Below, one piece after another: positions 1 through 6,901 of a stretch of 29,620 bases of DNA. Position numbers and translations under genes: made by a program. Origin of the DNA: an uncultured Eubacteriales bacterium (GTDB lineage Bacteria > Bacillota > Clostridia > Oscillospirales > Butyricicoccaceae). The notes under the pieces are model-generated. The model had not been told where the DNA came from, did not search any database, and saw only the letters and a program-made list of their open reading frames with translations. Position 1 is the stretch's first letter. Each line of letters opens with the position of its first letter. The stretch lies in the NCBI GenBank assembly GCA_934395135.1, contig CAKRRK010000018.1:1-29620 (forward strand), given 5' to 3'.

Positions 1-3
1 TCC

Positions 4-1365
4 TCACTCCTGCATGGCAGCTTTTAAATAAATCGCGCATTCCAGACGCTTTTTTTCCATTTCACACCCCATATGATACGGCTTTTGCAGATCGCCGTTC
101 ATCAGGTAATTGGCGGCAGAACAGCCGCCGCTGCAATAAAATTTTGCCCAGCAGTCTCTGCACTGTTCCCTTGTATAGATATTCATAGCAGCAAATTTCT
201 GTGCCATCGCATCATCCAGCGTATCTTCCAGCACGCTGCCCTGACGGTACGCCGGATTTCCTACAAACTGATGACAGGGATAAATATCTCCCTCGGGAGT
301 AACCGCCACATATTCATACCCCGCGCCGCAGCCTCGCAGCCGTTTTATGACGCATGGCCCCTGCTCCAGATCCACCATAAAGTGGAAAAAAGAGAGATCT
401 TCGCCCTTGTTATGCTTGTCCAAGATAAAATCGCACAGCCGCTCATATTCCGCATAAATCTGGGGCAGATCTTCTTCGGAAAGGGCATAAGAATATTTCG
501 CCTCTGCTGCGACAGGCTCTACCGACAAGCGGTCAAAGCCCGCTTCCGCAATGTGCTGCACATCCTCCGCAAAATCCAAGTTTTCCTTGGTAAAGGTACC
601 CCGCACGAAATAATCCAGCGTTTTGTCCCGCTTGGAAACAAGGTCCTGAAACCGTGGCAGAATGACGTCGTAGCTTCCCGTTCCATTTACCGTTTTTCGC
701 ATGGCGTCATTGACCGCTTTTCTTCCGTCCAGAGATAAAACCACATTATTCATCGTTTCATTGATATAGCGGATGCTCTCCTCTTCCAGCAGCAAGCCGT
801 TTGTCGTAATGGTAAACCGAAACTGCTTTCCAGTGGCAGGCTCCAGACTTCTGGCATACTCCACTGTTTTTTTCACCGTCTCCATCGCCATCAGCGGCTC
901 GCCGCCAAAAAAGTCTACCTCAATGTTTTTTCGTGCGCCGGATCGTTTTATCACAAAATCGATGGCCTTTTTTGCCACCTCAAACGGCATAATTTTTCTT
1001 CCCGTGCCAAAATCCCCGGTGGATGCAAAACAATACTCGCACCTTAAGTTGCAATCATGGGCCACATGCAGGCAAAGTGCCTTAACCGGTGCCCCCGCCG
1101 GGATATACCTGGAAACATCGATATAGTCGTCCTTTGCAAACAGCATGCCCGCTTCTTTCAGCGCCCAAAGCTCCCCATAGGCTTCCTGTATCTCTTCCGG
1201 CGCATAATCCGGTAGTTTTGCCGGCAGATCCGCCGGACATTCTTTTTCCATATCCTCCCCAATGAGACCGGATACGGCATAGGTTACATTGTCCAGCAGG
1301 TGCACCGACCCGCTGTTGACGTCCAGTAAAAAATTTTTTCCCTTGAGTGTATATCTATGTATCAT
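4..1365 (-). CDS. scfB: SCIFF thioether-forming radical SAM maturase
   Basis: Radical SAM/SPASM enzyme expected to install non-alpha (ranthipeptide) thioether bridges from Cys sulfur to acceptor residues in the SCIFF peptide encoded just upstream. The N-terminal ~95 residues resemble a peptide-recognition (RRE-like) region. The radical SAM signature is CNLRCEYC, with cluster cysteines at about 105, 109 and 112. The C-terminal third is rich in cysteines (CGAGYEY, IYPCHQF, CRDCWAKFYCSGGC), as expected for SPASM auxiliary 4Fe-4S clusters. At 453 aa it has the usual length for this family. The start is the first ATG; an AGGGAG stands about 12 nt upstream, a weak and distant ribosome site. It is the last gene of a four-gene unit, with a hairpin between it and the peptide gene. 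The substrate assignment rests on the adjacent peptide and known conserved synteny. Confidence 0.93.
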   Translation of the reverse strand: MIHRYTLKGKNFLLDVNSGSVHLLDNVTYAVSGLIGEDMEKECPADLPAKLPDYAPEEIQEAYGELWALKEAGMLFAKDDYIDVSRYIPAGAPVKALCLHVAHDCNLRCEYCFASTGDFGTGRKIMPFEVAKKAIDFVIKRSGARKNIEVDFFGGEPLMAMETVKKTVEYARSLEPATGKQFRFTITTNGLLLEEESIRYINETMNNVVLSLDGRKAVNDAMRKTVNGTGSYDVILPRFQDLVSKRDKTLDYFVRGTFTKENLDFAEDVQHIAEAGFDRLSVEPVAAEAKYSYALSEEDLPQIYAEYERLCDFILDKHNKGEDLSFFHFMVDLEQGPCVIKRLRGCGAGYEYVAVTPEGDIYPCHQFVGNPAYRQGSVLEDTLDDAMAQKFAAMNIYTREQCRDCWAKFYCSGGCSAANYLMNGDLQKPYHMGCEMEKKRLECAIYLKAAMQE

Positions 1366-1393
1366 CGTGCTGTGTGACTCCCTGAAAAATTGA

Positions 1394-1423
1394 TAAAGGG
1401 TGTGACGCTTTGCACACCCTTTT
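1394..1423 (-). terminator. Hairpin between SCIFF peptide and maturase
   Basis: On the minus strand AAAGGGTGTG and CACACCCTTT form a stem of about 10 bp around an 8-nt loop, followed by an imperfect T-rich stretch (TTTATCAATTTTT). It lies in the gap between peptide stop and maturase start. It may act as a partial terminator or a 3' stabiliser that gives more peptide than enzyme mRNA. That role is inference; the stem itself is plain in the sequence. Confidence 0.65.
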
Positions 1424-1434
1424 CTGATCGCATG

Positions 1435-1575
1435 TTACTTGTTTTCACATTTTTGATTTGCAACGGTGCAAGATGTTTTGCATGCAGACTGGCAGGATGT
1501 CTGGCATTCGCCGCAGCCGCCCTTTGCCGCGCTCTGTTTTAAGGTTGCCTTGGTTAAGGTCTGAATATGTTTCAT
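1435..1575 (-). CDS. scfA: SCIFF ranthipeptide precursor (six cysteines, 46 aa)
   Basis: Small precursor peptide of the SCIFF (six cysteines in forty-five) family, nearly universal in Clostridia. The start MKHIQTLTKATLKQS is the typical leader. The C-terminal core carries the six cysteines in the pattern C-x2-C-x3-C-x3-C-x3-C-x6-C. The core threonines and serines between cysteines are candidate thioether acceptors. A longer open frame extends upstream, but the true start is the ATG at 1573-1575, preceded by AGGAGG. The maturase follows downstream, and a TIGR04086-type membrane gene ends 2 nt upstream. The peptide is thought to be modified, processed and possibly exported, with signalling-type roles suggested in some clostridia; nothing here shows its function in this organism. 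Confidence 0.95.
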   Translation of the reverse strand: MKHIQTLTKATLKQSAAKGGCGECQTSCQSACKTSCTVANQKCENK

Positions 1576-1577
1576 AC

Positions 1578-1985
1578 TTAAGGAATCCTCCTGTTCTTTC
1601 TTTTTCTTTGTTTTTTCATTGTTCCAAAAATTCCGCCGGCCGCTGCAAATGCAAAAACCACGCCGGCAATCACCGCACATTTTGATGCCGCAACTGCTTC
1701 GTTCGCCATCAAAATGCCCATAACCATCAGAAGTCCCCAGAAAACCAGGCCGGAGAACATTCCGCAAAGCAATTTGCTTTTTGACGCTTTTTTCGACGAT
1801 GCATAAGATGGAATAAAGGCGCCGAGCGCCGCGGCGGCATAGCCCGGATGGAATGCCGTATTTTCCGCCAGCCTTCCCGTATAGATCAGTGCCGATATTA
1901 CCAAAAACGCTGCAAGACAAATAACAAAGCCAAATATGCCGTAGAAAAATGCGGCCTTCATTGGATTTTTTTCGGAAACCTGCAT
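1578..1985 (-). CDS. TIGR04086-family four-helix membrane protein
   Basis: Predicted 135-aa integral membrane protein with about four hydrophobic segments: residues ~10-33, ~45-60, ~70-92 and ~100-120. It ends in a strongly basic tail (KKQRKRKNRR). The family is defined mainly by conserved position between yajC and the SCIFF genes in Clostridia, exactly as here; no biochemical role is established. A role in SCIFF export, immunity or membrane placement is only guilt by association. An in-frame TTG lies 6 nt upstream, but the ATG at 1983-1985 has GAGGGG about 9 nt away and is preferred. The gene ends 2 nt before scfA, so the two are almost certainly co-transcribed. Confidence 0.85.
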   Translation of the reverse strand: MQVSEKNPMKAAFFYGIFGFVICLAAFLVISALIYTGRLAENTAFHPGYAAAALGAFIPSYASSKKASKSKLLCGMFSGLVFWGLLMVMGILMANEAVAASKCAVIAGVVFAFAAAGGIFGTMKKQRKRKNRRIP

Positions 1986-2055
1986 ATTCAATTACCCCTC
2001 AGACGTATATTCTTATGAAAAACATATTACGCCGCGAAGGGTGATATGACTGAAA

Positions 2056-2364
2056 TTACGATTTCTTTTCCGGCGCCTGGGTTTGCTCCACTTCCTTGTT
2101 GCGGATTGCCCAGCGGTAAAATTCAATCTTGCTTCGATCCGCGCTTGTCTCCAAGACAAACGTATTTTCCTTCATAGACACCACTTTTCCCACAATACCG
2201 CCGATGGTACAGATGCGGTCGCCCACCTGAATGGAGCTGCGCATCTCCTTTTCTGCCTTATCCCGCTTTTTCTGCGGACGAATGAGCAGGAAATAGAACA
2301 CAACCACCAGTAAAATAATTGGCAAAAAGGATAAATATGTGCTTGCGCTTGGTACTGATTCCAT
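2056..2364 (-). CDS. yajC: Preprotein translocase subunit YajC
   Basis: Accessory subunit of the SecDF-YajC complex at the SecYEG translocon in the cytoplasmic membrane. The 102-aa product has one transmembrane helix (about residues 11-31: FLPIILLVVVFYFLLIRPQ) followed immediately by the family's RPQKKRDK basic motif. A soluble domain follows with GDRICTIGGIVGKVV, the conserved YajC core. The start at 2362-2364 is chosen because AGGAGGTG stands 6-8 nt upstream; upstream in-frame Met codons lie in the promoter and leader. It is the first gene of the SCIFF unit, transcribed divergently from sigK. Confidence 0.95.
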   Translation of the reverse strand: MESVPSASTYLSFLPIILLVVVFYFLLIRPQKKRDKAEKEMRSSIQVGDRICTIGGIVGKVVSMKENTFVLETSADRSKIEFYRWAIRNKEVEQTQAPEKKS

Positions 2365-2392
2365 ATATACACCTCCTAAATATAGCATTTCC

Positions 2393-2421
2393 ATTATAAT
2401 CAATTCTTGTCAAAATTACAA
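2393..2421 (-). promoter_or_regulatory. Promoter of the yajC-scfAB unit
   Basis: On the minus strand TTGTAA, a 17-bp spacer and a perfect TATAAT lie about 30-60 bp upstream of the yajC start. This fits the vegetative (sigma-A) consensus. It sits in the divergent yajC/sigK intergenic region. Confidence 0.7.
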
Positions 2422-2443
2422 GCCCTTTCGAAATATAGTTTTG

Positions 2444-2471
2444 TGTGCAAATCCATTGCCGGACTTGCACA
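2444..2471. repeat. Inverted repeat in the yajC/sigK divergent region
   Basis: TGTGCAA and TTGCACA form a perfect 7-bp inverted repeat, extended by TCC/GGA after a single mismatch. Six T residues follow on the plus strand. It could be an operator or a hairpin that stops plus-strand transcription ahead of sigK. No plus-strand gene lies upstream of it in the window that would need a terminator. Confidence 0.5.
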
Positions 2472-2487
2472 TTTTTTGCACCGCCGA

Positions 2488-2501
2488 ATAGTTATAACTA
2501 T
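2488..2501. promoter_or_regulatory. Perfect 14-bp palindrome upstream of sigK
   Basis: The sequence ATAGTTATAACTAT is a perfect palindrome, ending 25 nt before the sigK start codon. It is placed where an operator or promoter of sigK would be. A known regulator cannot be named from the sequence. Confidence 0.4.
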
Positions 2502-2526
2502 ATCTTTTGAATGACAGGAGCTTGCT

Positions 2527-3246
2527 ATGATTTTTTCCATTTCTTCCGTCCTCGTATTAAACGCCCTCTACCTAATGCTCCGGGTAACCTCAGATACCGG
2601 CGCGTTTCCAAGACCGCTGACCAAAAAGGAAGAAGAACAGTATATTGCCGAAATGGTACAAGGCAGTCTCGCGGCAAAAAACAAACTCATAGAGCACAAC
2701 CTGCGCCTTGTCGTCCACATTGTCAAAAAATATTACTCCAGCTCTGCCGAACAGGACGATTTGATTTCCATTGGAACCATCGGCTTAATTAAAGGCATCT
2801 CCAGCTTCAAACCGGATAAAAACACCAAGTTATCCACCTATGCCGCCCGATGCATTGAAAATGAAATCCTGATGTACTTCCGTTCTCAGAAAAAAACTGC
2901 GATGGAAATTTCTTTGTGCGAGCCAATTGATGCAGACAAAGACGGTAACACGATGTCCTTAATGGACATTATCAGCTGCACGGACAAAAATCTGGAATAT
3001 ATTGAATCCCTCGATCAATATGATCTGATCCAGAAAGCACTGCTCCGTTTGGATCCCCGGGAACGGGAAATCATCATCCTTCGCTACGGTTTATTTGGCA
3101 ACGACATCCATCCTCAGCGGGAAATTGCAAAACGGCTTGGAATTTCCCGTTCCTATATCTCCCGCATCGAAAAAAAAGCCTTAAAAAAAATGCAGATTCC
3201 CTTCCTCGAAACCAGGAAACCGGGCGGTGAAAGACGCCCTGGATAA
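2527..3246 (+). CDS. sigK: RNA polymerase sporulation sigma factor SigK
   Basis: Late mother-cell sigma factor that directs coat and late sporulation genes. Residues 1 to about 27 form a hydrophobic pro-sequence (IFSISSVLVLNALYLMLRV) followed by AFPRPLTKKEE, matching the pro-sigma-K arrangement that an intramembrane protease of the SpoIVFB type cleaves. Region 2 is clear (LRLVVHIVKKYYSS through LSTYAARCIENEILMYFR). Region 4 is clear too (LDPREREIIILRYGL and a helix-turn-helix around QREIAKRLGISRSYISRIEKKAL). The length of 239 aa is normal. AGGAG lies 6 nt before the ATG. The gene is continuous, with no intervening skin-like recombinase element, so activation by excision is not needed here. 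It is flanked by a T-run hairpin downstream. Confidence 0.93.
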   Translation: MIFSISSVLVLNALYLMLRVTSDTGAFPRPLTKKEEEQYIAEMVQGSLAAKNKLIEHNLRLVVHIVKKYYSSSAEQDDLISIGTIGLIKGISSFKPDKNTKLSTYAARCIENEILMYFRSQKKTAMEISLCEPIDADKDGNTMSLMDIISCTDKNLEYIESLDQYDLIQKALLRLDPREREIIILRYGLFGNDIHPQREIAKRLGISRSYISRIEKKALKKMQIPFLETRKPGGERRPG

Positions 3247-3253
3247 AGAAAGA

Positions 3254-3295
3254 ACAGCGGAATTCCGGTCGCGACCACAATCCCGCTGTTTTTTT
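3254..3295 (+). terminator. Terminator after sigK
   Basis: ACAGCGG and CCGCTGT pair as the outer stem, with an internal self-complementary GGTCGCGACC, followed by seven T residues. It lies between the convergent sigK and tenI ends. Confidence 0.8.
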
Positions 3296-3309
3296 CGCTA
3301 TTTATTATA

Positions 3310-3906
3310 TTATACAGAGCGCCGCAAAACGGAAAGCGCCGCATCTGTATCCGTGCAATCCATAAAACTGCTCATAAAGCATGCGCCGGCGGCGCCGGCA
3401 GCCCGCACCGCGGAAAGCCGGTGGGCCGTTATACCGCCAATGGCATAGACCGGGATCGAAACCGCCGCACACACCTCCTGCAAAAACGCCAAACCTCTGC
3501 CGGGCAAGCCCTGTTTGCAGGCTGTGTCAAAAATATGCCCCGCCGTCAGATAGGCAGCGCCCAGCGCCTGCGCCTTTTGCGCTTCTTCCGGAGAATGAAC
3601 CGATACGCCAAGAAGCCGGAACGCAGTTTGCCGGATCGCGGGGTTCCTTTCCAGCTGCCGCAGGGGAATATGCAAACGCCCGATTCCCAGCGACCGACAA
3701 GCCGACGGAAACGAATGCACCACCAGTTTTTCACCGCACAGCGCCAGCGCCTGCCGGGCAAGGCGAAGATATGCTTCTTCTTCCAGATCCTTTTCCCGCA
3801 GGATGATTTTATCCACACCGCCCTGCGCCAACTTCTCCAAACGCTCCAAAAACTCCGTTCGGCAGAGTTTCCGGTTTGTGACACAGACAATCTCAAACGT
3901 AGACAT
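3310..3906 (-). CDS. tenI: TenI-like thiazole tautomerase (ThiE/TenI family)
   Basis: A 198-aa TIM-barrel protein of the ThiE/TenI family. TenI aromatises the ThiG thiazole product; ThiE joins thiazole and pyrimidine phosphates. The segment AGHIFDTACKQGLPGRGL matches the TenI signature (GH.F.T.CK.GL.GRG) better than the ThiE phosphate-binding and TK motifs, and IPVYAIGGIT is the phosphate-binding strand shared by both. The start overlaps the end of thiH by 14 nt, so the two are translationally coupled in the thiazole operon. The position directly after thiH-thiG and the absence of thiD or thiM here favour tautomerase over thiamine phosphate synthase. A ThiE-like activity cannot be fully excluded by eye. 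Confidence 0.82.
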   Translation of the reverse strand: MSTFEIVCVTNRKLCRTEFLERLEKLAQGGVDKIILREKDLEEEAYLRLARQALALCGEKLVVHSFPSACRSLGIGRLHIPLRQLERNPAIRQTAFRLLGVSVHSPEEAQKAQALGAAYLTAGHIFDTACKQGLPGRGLAFLQEVCAAVSIPVYAIGGITAHRLSAVRAAGAAGACFMSSFMDCTDTDAALSVLRRSV

Positions 3907-5056
3907 AGTCGTTCATTACCGGCTGCAGACCCTTTTCTTCCATCGCCCGATAAACCGCTTCCACCGAGCGGGGATCAGAGATCTCAAACTGCTCGTCCCC
4001 CTTGGCCTTTTCTTCATGGCCGCCAACGCCCACTTCCACGCCGGCGGAAATTTTTGTGGCACACAGGCCGACGACATTGTCCCGGAATCCCGCCCGTTCC
4101 CGGGTAGAAATCGTTATACCGGCAAAAGGCATCAGAAGGCGGTAGGCCAGCATCACCTGTAAAAGCTGCTTTTCATGCACATCTTTCGGATTCACCTGAT
4201 GGTTGTTGAGAATCGGCCGGAGTCTTGGACAGGAAAAAGATATTTCCGCCTGGGGGTATTTTCGCTGGATATAATACGCATGCAACCCTGTCGCATACGC
4301 ATCTTTGCGAAAATCGTCCAGCCCCAGCAGCGCGCCAAACGCAACCCCTCGCATGCCCCCCTGCAACGCCCGTTCCTGGGCGTTGAACCGATAGGGATAA
4401 ATCCGTTTTGGGCCGGCCAGATGCAGGGTTTCGTATTTTTCCAGGTTGTAAGTTTCCTGATAAACAGAAACAAAATCCGCACCGCATTGGTGTAAAAAGG
4501 CATATTCGTCGGAATTCAGCGGATAAATTTCTATCCCCACATTTTTGAAATATGTTTTGGCAAGTCTCACCGCTTCGCCAATGTACGGCACATCGGACAT
4601 ATTGCGGCTTTCGCCGGTGAGCAACAAAATTTCCTCCAGACCGGTGCGGGCAATGGCCTGCAGTTCCTTTTCTATGTCGTCTCGTTCCAGCCGCCCCCGG
4701 TGAATTCGATTATGGCAGTTAAACCCGCAGTAAACACAATGATTTTCACAATAATTGGCGATATACAACGGCGTAAACATACAGACAGAATTGCCAAAAT
4801 GCTTTCTTGTCTCCTGCTGCGCTTTCCAGGCCATCTGCTCCAAAAGCGGCAGGGCGGCCGGAGAAAGCAGCGCGCCGTAGCTCTCCGGTGTGATCTGTTC
4901 CTGCTGCAGCGCGTGCAAAACATCCGCGCCGGTATAGCTGTCCGGATCATACTGCGCCATGCCGGAAAGCACCAGTTCCATCAGTTCCGAACCTGTATCC
5001 TCCATGCCGGGCTGATATTCCATGGGATTTGTGCTGCGGGAAATAATTGTTTTCAT
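3893..5056 (-). CDS. thiH: 2-iminoacetate synthase ThiH (radical SAM tyrosine lyase)
   Basis: Cleaves tyrosine with S-adenosylmethionine to give dehydroglycine (2-iminoacetate) and p-cresol, supplying the glycine-derived part of the thiazole. This is the oxygen-independent alternative to ThiO. The radical SAM motif CENHCVYC is near residue 105, in IANYCENHCVYCGFNCHN. Conserved segments include GLEEILLLTGE and GVGGHEE near the C terminus. The 387-aa length is typical. The start has AGGAGG about 9 nt upstream, and the gene lies 12 nt after thiG. Use of ThiH points to an anaerobic life style. Confidence 0.96.
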   Translation of the reverse strand: MKTIISRSTNPMEYQPGMEDTGSELMELVLSGMAQYDPDSYTGADVLHALQQEQITPESYGALLSPAALPLLEQMAWKAQQETRKHFGNSVCMFTPLYIANYCENHCVYCGFNCHNRIHRGRLERDDIEKELQAIARTGLEEILLLTGESRNMSDVPYIGEAVRLAKTYFKNVGIEIYPLNSDEYAFLHQCGADFVSVYQETYNLEKYETLHLAGPKRIYPYRFNAQERALQGGMRGVAFGALLGLDDFRKDAYATGLHAYYIQRKYPQAEISFSCPRLRPILNNHQVNPKDVHEKQLLQVMLAYRLLMPFAGITISTRERAGFRDNVVGLCATKISAGVEVGVGGHEEKAKGDEQFEISDPRSVEAVYRAMEEKGLQPVMNDYVYV

Positions 5057-5068
5057 ACGCTGGGCCTC

Positions 5069-5836
5069 CTATTCAGACAAAAATCCTGTCAGCGGAGAAG
5101 ATGCCGCGGCACCTTTGTCGAGGATTCGGCCAAGGCCGGCGCAATACGCGGCGCGTCCAGCTTCGATGGCCTTTTTAAACGCCTCTGCCATCTGCGGCAC
5201 ATTGCCCGCCGTCGCAATCGCCGTATTGGCCATGACTGCGGCAGCGCCCATCTCCATCGCCTCGCATGCCTGAGACGGCCGCCCGATGCCGGCATCCACA
5301 ATCACCGGCAAATCAATCTCATCAATCAAAATCCGGATAAATTCTTTGGTAGCCAAGCCTTTGTTGGAACCAATGGGCGCGCCAAGGGGCATAATCGACG
5401 CCGCGCCGGCATTTGCCAGATCCCTGGCTACATTCAGATCTGGGTACATATATGGCATCACCACAAAGCCCTCTTTCGCCAGAATCTCCGTGGCCCGGAT
5501 GGTTTCCTGGTTGTCCGGAAGCAGATATTTGGAGTCCCGCATAATTTCAATCTTTACAAAATCACCGCACCCGCATTCCCGCGCAAGGCGGGCAATGCGC
5601 ACAGCTTCCTCCGCATTGCGCGCACCGGAAGTGTTTGGCAAAAGGGTTACTCCCTCTGGAATATGATCCAAAATGTTCCCGGACTGCGAATTGGCCCGCC
5701 GCAGCGCCAGGGTAATAATCTCTGCTCCAGCCTGCTCCACTGCCGCCCGGATAAGATCCAGGGAGTACTTGCCCGAGCCCAAAATAAACCGGGAGGAAAA
5801 CGCATGCCCTCCCAGCACCAGTTGATCTGATTTCAT
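5069..5836 (-). CDS. thiG: Thiazole synthase ThiG
   Basis: Condenses 1-deoxy-D-xylulose 5-phosphate, dehydroglycine and the sulfur of ThiS-thiocarboxylate to the thiazole phosphate. A (beta/alpha)8 barrel of 255 aa, the normal size. Visible signatures are FSSRFILGSGKYS near the N terminus, FVKIEIMRDSKYLLPDN, containing strand lysines, MPLGAPIGSNKGL, and PVIVDAGIGRPSQACEAMEMGA, the phosphate-binding end. AAAGGAG precedes the ATG. It is placed between thiF and thiH in the thiazole operon and presumably forms a complex with ThiS and ThiH. Confidence 0.97.
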   Translation of the reverse strand: MKSDQLVLGGHAFSSRFILGSGKYSLDLIRAAVEQAGAEIITLALRRANSQSGNILDHIPEGVTLLPNTSGARNAEEAVRIARLARECGCGDFVKIEIMRDSKYLLPDNQETIRATEILAKEGFVVMPYMYPDLNVARDLANAGAASIMPLGAPIGSNKGLATKEFIRILIDEIDLPVIVDAGIGRPSQACEAMEMGAAAVMANTAIATAGNVPQMAEAFKKAIEAGRAAYCAGLGRILDKGAAASSPLTGFLSE

Positions 5837-5864
5837 TTTCTTTCTCCTTTTCTATCTATGGCAT

Positions 5865-6497
5865 TTATGGCTGTGTCTCGCCTAAAATAAGCCGCATCGC
5901 CATTGTCGCCTGGTGAGCGGCACAAACCGCCACTCTGGGGGCGGCCAGGCTGACGCCGTCCGCGACTTCCGCCGTTCCGTCGCCGCAGAGATAAAAATTT
6001 TTCATCCGGCGTACTGTCTGGATGCTGTTTGCCGAGGAAAATCCTGCCATGCCGGACCCGGCTACCAGGGGGAGATCCGGCAGTTCTCCAAGAACAGTTT
6101 CCGCCAGCATCGCCTTTTGCTCCGGTTGATCAAACGCCTCACACAGCACCGTGCATCCGCCAAACAGCGCCGGTATGGTTTCCGGCGTCACCCGTATACT
6201 ATACGGTTCATAGGTGCAGAACGGATTGATTTCTTTTAGCTGCCGCGTCAGTGCCTCTGCCTTGGGACGGCCCAAATCACAGAGTCGATATTGCTGCCGG
6301 TTTAAATTTGTAAGATCCACGGTATCAAAATCCGCTAAAACCAGCCTGCCGACGCCAAGCCGCGCCAGAAAAAACGCAATATTAGAGCCAAGGCCGCCAA
6401 GGCCCGCGATGCCCACTGCCGCCTGCTCCAGTTTTTTCTGCGCGGCGGCTCCATGCCGCCCGGCAAGCGCAGTCCGATATTGTTCTTTTGTGATCAT
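5865..6497 (-). CDS. thiF: ThiS adenylyltransferase ThiF (short family)
   Basis: Adenylates the C-terminal Gly-Gly of ThiS so that it can receive sulfur. Rossmann-type nucleotide motif GLGGLGSNIA near residue 30, followed by DFDTVDLTNLNRQ, the E1-like signature with the ATP-contacting Asp and Arg. The 210-aa product belongs to the short ThiF class found in clostridial thiazole operons. It lacks the CxxC pairs that bind zinc in E. coli ThiF. The open frame extends further upstream, but the ATG at 6495-6497 gives the conserved N terminus and has GGAGG overlapping the end of thiS, so the two genes are coupled. Confidence 0.9.
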   Translation of the reverse strand: MITKEQYRTALAGRHGAAAQKKLEQAAVGIAGLGGLGSNIAFFLARLGVGRLVLADFDTVDLTNLNRQQYRLCDLGRPKAEALTRQLKEINPFCTYEPYSIRVTPETIPALFGGCTVLCEAFDQPEQKAMLAETVLGELPDLPLVAGSGMAGFSSANSIQTVRRMKNFYLCGDGTAEVADGVSLAAPRVAVCAAHQATMAMRLILGETQP

Positions 6498-6502
6498 AAT
6501 GC

Positions 6503-6703
6503 TTAACCGCCTCCAACAAACTGCACGATTTCGACAGCGTCTCCCTCTGAAAGCGCCGTCTTTGCAAAGTCCCCGCGGCGAACAATCTGTCCATTGCACT
6601 CCACTGCAACCCGTTCCGGCCGAAGCCCCTGGTTTTGGATCAATTCCAGCATGGTAATGCCTTCCGGTTGACAGACAGCCGATCCGTTTACCTGCAGCCG
6701 CAT
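6503..6703 (-). CDS. thiS: Sulfur carrier protein ThiS
   Basis: Ubiquitin-fold carrier of 66 aa that ends in GGG. The terminal glycine is adenylated by ThiF and converted to a thiocarboxylate, the sulfur donor for ThiG. The fold is typical of ThiS: MRLQVNG at the start, an acidic/hydrophobic middle (LELIQNQGLRPERVAVECNGQIV) and GDAVEIVQFVGGG at the end. The start at 6701-6703 is preceded by GGAGGAGGGA; the longer open frame upstream runs through the regulatory hairpin and is not coding. It is the first gene of the thiS-thiF-thiG-thiH-tenI operon. Confidence 0.94.
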   Translation of the reverse strand: MRLQVNGSAVCQPEGITMLELIQNQGLRPERVAVECNGQIVRRGDFAKTALSEGDAVEIVQFVGGG

Positions 6704-6727
6704 CCTGTATTCCCTCCTCCGCACAAT

Positions 6728-6785
6728 AAAAAGGCGCCACGAAGAACTACACCCGTGGTGGTGTACCCCTTCGTGACGCCTTTTT
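6728..6785 (-). promoter_or_regulatory. Long hairpin in the thiS leader: attenuator or structured RNA
   Basis: On the minus strand a 12-bp outer stem (arms 6769-6780 and 6733-6744, one G-U) encloses a 3x3 internal loop. Inside that is a 6-bp inner stem UACACC/GGUGUA with loop ACCACG. Five A flank one side and five U the other, so it can work as an intrinsic terminator. It begins about 15 nt after the predicted start of transcription and ends about 25 nt before thiS, where a termination control would sit. It could also stop read-through from the upstream gene. No TPP (THI-box) riboswitch sequence is visible. Confidence 0.75.
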
Positions 6786-6802
6786 GACTCACTCTGATAG
6801 TT

Positions 6803-6831
6803 AGCATAACATTGGCAAAAGCGTTTGTCAA
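6803..6831 (-). promoter_or_regulatory. Strong promoter of the thiazole operon
   Basis: On the minus strand, a perfect TTGACA, a 17-bp spacer and TATGCT (4 of 6) give a good sigma-A match. Transcription should start near 6796, giving a leader of about 93 nt that contains the long hairpin. Confidence 0.8.
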
Positions 6832-6901
6832 GATGGTTTTCCTTCTGCCTGCGATAATTTTCCAAACAACTGCAGACATCAGACATTCTGCGAGACCCGC
6901 T

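Noticed and set aside
2527..3246. sigK interrupted by a skin-like element
   Set aside because: The reading frame is continuous through regions 2 and 4, and no recombinase gene is in the window.
4700..5830. 376-codon plus-strand ORF across thiH and thiG
   Set aside because: Both strands cannot be under such protein constraint; thiH and thiG are certain, and the shadow product is rich in His/Arg/Cys without domain structure.
6503..6886. N-terminally extended ThiS reading of 127 codons
   Set aside because: The extension runs through the promoter and the leader hairpin; the short start has a strong ribosome site and gives the normal 66-aa carrier.
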